From: Anthopleura xanthogrammica
Lineage: Eukaryota > Cnidaria > Anthozoa > Actiniaria > Actiniidae
NCBI GenBank assembly: GCA_964019055.1
Contig: OZ025224.1
Coordinates: forward strand, 2,100,001 to 2,164,000
Direction: 5' to 3'
Length of the DNA: 64,000 nucleotides
The notes beneath the pieces are model-generated. The model did not search any database. It saw nothing but the letters and a program-made list of their open reading frames with translations, and was not told the DNA's origin. The position numbers and the translations under genes were made by a program. Below are positions 59,673-64,000 of this stretch, in pieces. Numbering within the stretch: position 1 is the stretch's first letter; every line of letters begins with the position of its first letter.

Positions 59673-59680
59673 CTTTTATG
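59673..59680 (-). promoter_or_regulatory. TATA-like motif before the PAN/EGF gene
   Basis: Minus-strand CATAAAAG lies about 35 bases before the ATG. If used, transcription would start only about ten bases before the start codon, which is short. It may be coincidence. Confidence 0.22.
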
Positions 59681-60483
59681 CGTTACCGGCCTGCATATGC
59701 ACCTAATTAAATATTAATCCCACTCCCTTTGATCAGAGTCGTCTAATTATTCCATTTTATGTTGTAAGCCAAGAAGTTTTTTCGAGATTTTGCAATATCA
59801 TCGTGAGGTCAGTAACTATTCAGTTCGTACCACCGTTGAGTTCTTTTTGTTGAACTTATGGTGGAACTTGTTACTGTATTAAATGATTACAGCGATTTTC
59901 AAAACCTTGCGAACTCGGTTGTATTTTCCCCAATGGCCTATCACTGCCGTCAGTCAAAAACACAAAAGGTACCGACTGATTAGTTTTGATTGACGGCCGA
60001 AAAGAACTAAAGTAATTTCACAACACTGAGCTGTTGAAATGTCTGTGTTTGCAGAAATGGAGAATCGTAGTAAAGAGCACTGAAATATCCTTTCACACAT
60101 TTTTGCATCATTTTGCATCTGTTATTACCTTTTAATTAAAAAATTGGAGTCATTTCTTATAAACTTAACTTGTTAACCTGTCGTGCAAATTATTCGGTGG
60201 CATATCATGAACGAACGAACACTGATAAATAATGTTAAGAAGTCGTTCATAAGGAAAATAGCAAAAAACGAGTGAATAATAAAGATATACTGGTCTCAAC
60301 CGGTATTTCTGGCTATATATATTGTCGAATGTGCGGCCGTATTTTTTATCTGCTGTCGCTTGCATAGAACATCTTTGTGTTTCCATTCATTGCGTATGAA
60401 GTTGATTTTCGAAGAATCTACCTGAACTTCTCAACACAGAGTGTCATACCCCCGAGACATCCGCAGAACTGAGGCGTCGTTAA

Positions 60484-60660
60484 TTATGCATGGGAAGCAC
60501 GGGAGGCGTAGTGATAAGAGCGCTCGCCTCTCTTTTAATTTCCGGGGTATCGTATGTGAGTAGAGTTGCTTGTTGGCTCCTTTGCTTCGAGGGTTTGTCT
60601 CCGGGATCTCCTGTTTTCCTCCCTCCGCCAAAATCAACTTCTAAAATCCAACTGCAATTC
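60484..60660 (+). mobile_element. tRNA-derived SINE
   Basis: Head GGAGGCGTAGTGATAAGAGC (A-box-like) and CTCGCCTC, a decayed B-box, then the body GCTTCGAGGGTTTGTCTCC, GGGATCTCCTGTTTTCCTCC and GCCAAAATCAACTTC. This matches the SINE in COPB2 intron 9. Confidence 0.65.
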
Positions 60661-61289
60661 AGTTAATATTTAAAAGAGCTACTCTGCGGTAGAAACGCAA
60701 CTTTTGTACGGACTTCGAACCTGACAAACCTGAGCCATCAACAGGCATCCCGATGGCACCCGGCATTGCACACAACTCATGCTGGACGGGACACATCCGC
60801 ATGTCATAACACCACCATCACGGTCATAACACTACTTCAGCAAGCGCTAGGAACTGGTGGTGTTGCTACTCGAACAAGGGATATGTTTAACCCACAGCGT
60901 CGCAAGTAAGCACCGGGGGCTTAGCTGGGCATCCATTTAGAAACGGCGTGTGACAACGTTTACGCTAAGATTATGGAGACAACGGTTCAATTTGTCGTTC
61001 ACATTTGCGCCGATTCGAACTTGCTACGTTTTAAAAGCCATGGGAAGGAAGAAGTGGATGCTGTGTGGCTGCACAGCGTCGTTCTGTTGGTTGCTGCGGG
61101 ATGGTGTATTTGGCTACATGTACCATGTAGGTGTAAGTGGACGGGACGAGTCCTGTTGGGTGATTCCTATATGACACATGAACGGGGGATTCATGCTGAC
61201 AGCCCTGCATGGCGGCAAATATTTGATCTGGGTCACCATCTCCCAACATGATTTATCATTCTATTATCAATGTGATGCTAAGCAAATAT

Positions 61290-61498
61290 GTGTATGTATG
61301 TATGTATGTACGTACGTACGTACGTACGTACGTACATATGTATGTATGTATGTATGTAAGTATGTATGTATGTATGTATGTATGTATGTATGTATGTATG
61401 TATGTATGTATGTATGTATGTATGTATGTATGTATGTATGTATGTATGTATGTATGTATGTATGTATGTATGTATGTATGTATGTATGTATGTGTGTG
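61290..61498 (+). repeat. (TATG)n microsatellite with (TACG)n block
   Basis: About 50 TATG units, interrupted near 61309-61336 by about six TACG units. A tetranucleotide repeat gives long Tyr-Val-Cys-Met and His-Thr-Tyr-Ile frames on both strands. These are not genes. Confidence 0.96.
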
Positions 61499-62621
61499 TC
61501 ACCATCTTCCAGTGTCATCAATTACCTTTCCTTTCCCCATTTTTGCCACCATGAGTTATCAAGTGGATCACCATCTTCCACTAACAGCTATTACAATCAC
61601 CATATTTCACCATCAATTACCTTTCCCTTTTTCACTTGGATTCCCATCATCCAAATCTCCTACCAAAAGTTATCATTCACTCTTCCAAGTGCGTCACCAT
61701 CTTCGACTATAAGGTTCCTATCATTTCTTTCTCTATACTAGCCCTATAGACCCATTCGAAAAATGGCCGCTTTAATTTACATATTTTAATTTCTAAATTT
61801 AATGCCTCAAGAGAAACAAAACATGTCAATTGATAGAAGATAATATGAATAAGGATTCTGGGGAAAATCTGAGACAAAACAGTGATTATCTTAGATGTTA
61901 CTGCAGTGTAAAGTGTGTAAATGACACCAAAGCGAGGCTAGTCAGTATTGATCAGCAAAATCTCATACCTATATCTGTAAATTCATTCCGTAATAACTTA
62001 AAAGAAAAAAATGCAACGTCATTGAAACGTTTCCTGCTCACTCACTTTTGGATGCTCTTTCATGTAAAAGTGATATACTGATAAAATATTTGATTGACAA
62101 AGTTCAAATAGAAAAGTGAAAAATTGCCATTTTTAGAATCAGTGTATACCCCTTGACAAAATCGAGCGATGGATTGGGGACTTATTTGTAGTGCGCACAA
62201 GGACTGGGGAGTCATTTTGGTAGACAGAGAGGTGCAGACACACGGTGTAGCATTGCGCGCAATATTGCAAGCAATTTTGCTGAAGTAGATCGTTTTCTTC
62301 TTGAGCAAAATTGTGTACATCAAATTGGGTCGTGTACATGGCTTACAACATCGATTGCCTGCAACATTGCGTGGAATGGTGTACCGCGTGTACGTAGCTG
62401 TAGCTGTAGCTTTATCATACGTAAGAATTGAAGCAAGGAGATTCTCCTGCCCTGAACTCCACATGTAACTGTGCTTCTACTTGCACTTGCATTCATAGAT
62501 GTGAATCGAATTGTCAAAAGAGAATTTATAGATTGGCGCCAATGGCTCATACGAATTGACCACTCAAACACTAAATATAAAATAAAGCGGCTTTTGGGGG
62601 ATAAAATAACTTGTTCAAATG

Positions 62622-62899
62622 TTAAAGGCGCGATTACACGAAGCAATTTTCTCTGCAACTTGTGTCGCAACGGCGTTGCGACACAAGTTGCAGAGAAAAT
62701 TGCGGCGTGTAACCTACAGCGCAATTTGAAAAATGTTGCGAGACAAGTTGCAGCAATCGTTGCGAAAAGTAGAATTCGTTTCTACTTTTGGCCACGATTG
62801 CATCTCCGTTGCACCGTGTAAACCCTCTTGCAACTTGTGTCGCAACGCCGTTGCGAGACAAGTTGCAGAGAAAATTGCTTCGTGTAATCACGTCTTAAG
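62622..62899. mobile_element. Double palindrome MITE
   Basis: The outer ends pair as GCGATTACACGAAGCAATTT and AAATTGCTTCGTGTAATCAC. The left half holds a perfect 61-base palindrome (62643-62703, 30-base arms around one G). The element therefore has three copies of the CTGCAACTTG/CAAGTTGCAG block pair. A loosely related GTTGCAAGTTGCAG/CTCTGCAACAATGACAAG arrangement is in COPB2 intron 22 around 42295-42560. Confidence 0.75.
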
Positions 62900-63662
62900 A
62901 GTCAAATTTATGATTGTTGTCACGAAGTTGTGTTATGCTTTGTTATTTTGAGTGTGAGTGTGAGGGTGTGTTGGTGCGAGAGACCGTGAGTTTGTGAGTC
63001 CCTTGAGGACAGCATATGTATCCACATATAAAGATAACGTGTATTGTAAAATAAACAGAAGAACTCAAGTTAGTCGAAGTCGTCTTGGTTTATTTGAGAG
63101 TATTATCAGGTTTTAAAGAAAACGTGACAATTTCCCTCTTTTCTTTCGTGAGATCTTTCAAAAATTACACAACAGACCTCTGCAGCTATTTTTTTTCTTT
63201 TGGATTTTTTACCATTTCAAACTACGCGCACATCATTCCCTTAGAGTCAGTTTTGTAACGCTTGAGAGGATACATATATATGCATGACATTTTAGGAAAC
63301 ACAAATCTTATTGCATGCCAGGAAAACGACACGTGGTCTCACATTGGAAAACATTGCGCACAAGCAAAACATCGTAGTACCCAGTTAGCGGCATCTTTGT
63401 TTCCCTTCTCTGATGCGATCGGAAACGTTCATTTTATTCCTCGCAGATAAAACTCTCTGTAAAAGGGTAGATTTTTGAATGAATCTAGTGACTAAATGCA
63501 CTAGTGTAAATGTAGGTGATTGTGGACGAAGACCTGTGAAAAGGGTCTGCACTCAATGGAGAGTCAGGTCTGAAAAACCCTAATACCTTGTAGTCAGTCA
63601 ATCCAGGAGCCGCTTGTTTAATATTTTTAATGGTTGGTTCTAATTCTCCGTGTTTTTTTCAG

Positions 63663-63727
63663 CTCCTTGAAAATAAAATGGGAGTGGTGCGCGTTGTTAA
63701 ACGTATACAGCGCGCGGTGACCAATGC
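63663..63727 (+). CDS. Possible first coding exon at right edge
   Basis: A pyrimidine-rich tract plus AG (GTGTTTTTTTCAG) ends at 63662, and GCgtaagtg forms a good donor after 63727. Between them an ATG at 63678 opens a frame of 16 full codons (MGVVRVVKRIQRAVTN) that ends in phase 2. The base composition is richer in GC than the surroundings. The next exon would lie outside the window, so I cannot name a product. Chance occurrence is quite possible. Confidence 0.3.
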
Positions 63728-64000
63728 GTAAGTGTGTTTCGATCTTTCATGATTTTTAGGAAAGAAGTTATCGTGGAATCATGGTTGAAAAATAGTTATA
63801 TTATAAATATTAATAATCTTGAAACAGGAAATTAATTTTATATCGAAAAGTTTAACTTTAGATACTCAGGAAATTAATTAATAAAAAGAATCCATGTAGA
63901 CAAAATCAAACAGGCCATGGTTGTATCTGTACTTACATGAATTCAAGTGCGGTTTCATGGTCGGTGATGCGTGTTGTGCGCTTTGATTTCTGTGTGTGCC

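Larger units (their letters stand above)
59640..64000. other. Right flank, no firm gene
   Basis: Apart from a SINE, a long TATG microsatellite, a palindromic MITE and one candidate exon near 63.7 kb, I see no recognisable gene. The stretch 60.96-61.25 kb is less AT-rich and open in two frames for 75-92 codons, but it resembles nothing I know. CACCATCTTCCA-type units around 61499-61710 are a decayed repeat. Confidence 0.55.

Noticed and set aside
60950..61251. Two overlapping plus-strand frames of 74 and 92 codons with less AT-rich composition
   Set aside because: No motif or splice support. I note the region but cannot support a gene.
61178..61741. Open frames of 154 and 187 codons on the plus strand and 75-84 codons on the minus strand
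   Set aside because: They are produced by the TATG tetranucleotide repeat and continue into a decayed repeat. No domain is present.

Overview
This window is animal nuclear DNA, most likely from an anthozoan cnidarian and plausibly a stony coral. The evidence is AT-rich sequence, spliced genes with GT-AG introns, a cnidarian-like opsin, a secreted PAN/EGF/fibrinogen-like protein, and a very high density of short palindromic (foldback/MITE-like) elements and tRNA-derived SINEs. The species cannot be fixed by eye. I found no bacterial-type operons, no CRISPR array and no viral genes.

Layout. 1-3293: no gene recognised; it holds repeat remnants and a tRNA-like SINE. 3294-4385, minus strand: an intact 363-residue opsin in one coding exon, probably with a 5' UTR intron up to about 5791. 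About 5.8-37.7 kb: roughly 32 kb with no recognisable gene, filled with foldback elements, minisatellites and microsatellites. 37716-54198, minus strand: the complete coatomer subunit beta' gene (COPB2). I reconstructed 28 coding exons that join without a frame break into 967 codons plus a stop. 54.2-56.3 kb: intergenic, with a long TA microsatellite and nested MITEs. 56268-59638, minus strand: a six-exon gene for a 382-residue secreted protein (signal peptide, PAN/apple, EGF, fibrinogen-C-like). 59.6-64 kb: no gene firmly recognised. It holds a SINE, a long TATG microsatellite, a palindromic MITE and one possible coding exon near the right edge.

The three genes do not form a pathway. COPB2 is a housekeeping subunit of the COPI vesicle coat, the opsin is a light-sensing GPCR, and the PAN/EGF/fibrinogen-like protein is probably extracellular. 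All three are on the minus strand, which I take as coincidence. The most unusual aspect is the density and variety of near-perfect inverted repeats. Several lie inside introns within tens of bases of splice sites, and in one 745-bp stretch three foldback families abut one another. Single points worth checking are a 39-bp-stem hairpin, a degenerate hammerhead-ribozyme-like core, an in-frame 36-bp minisatellite, and an opsin with Glu only at the 181-type counterion position.

Exon borders and products were worked out by reading splice signals and comparing with remembered family features. No alignment or transcript data were used.
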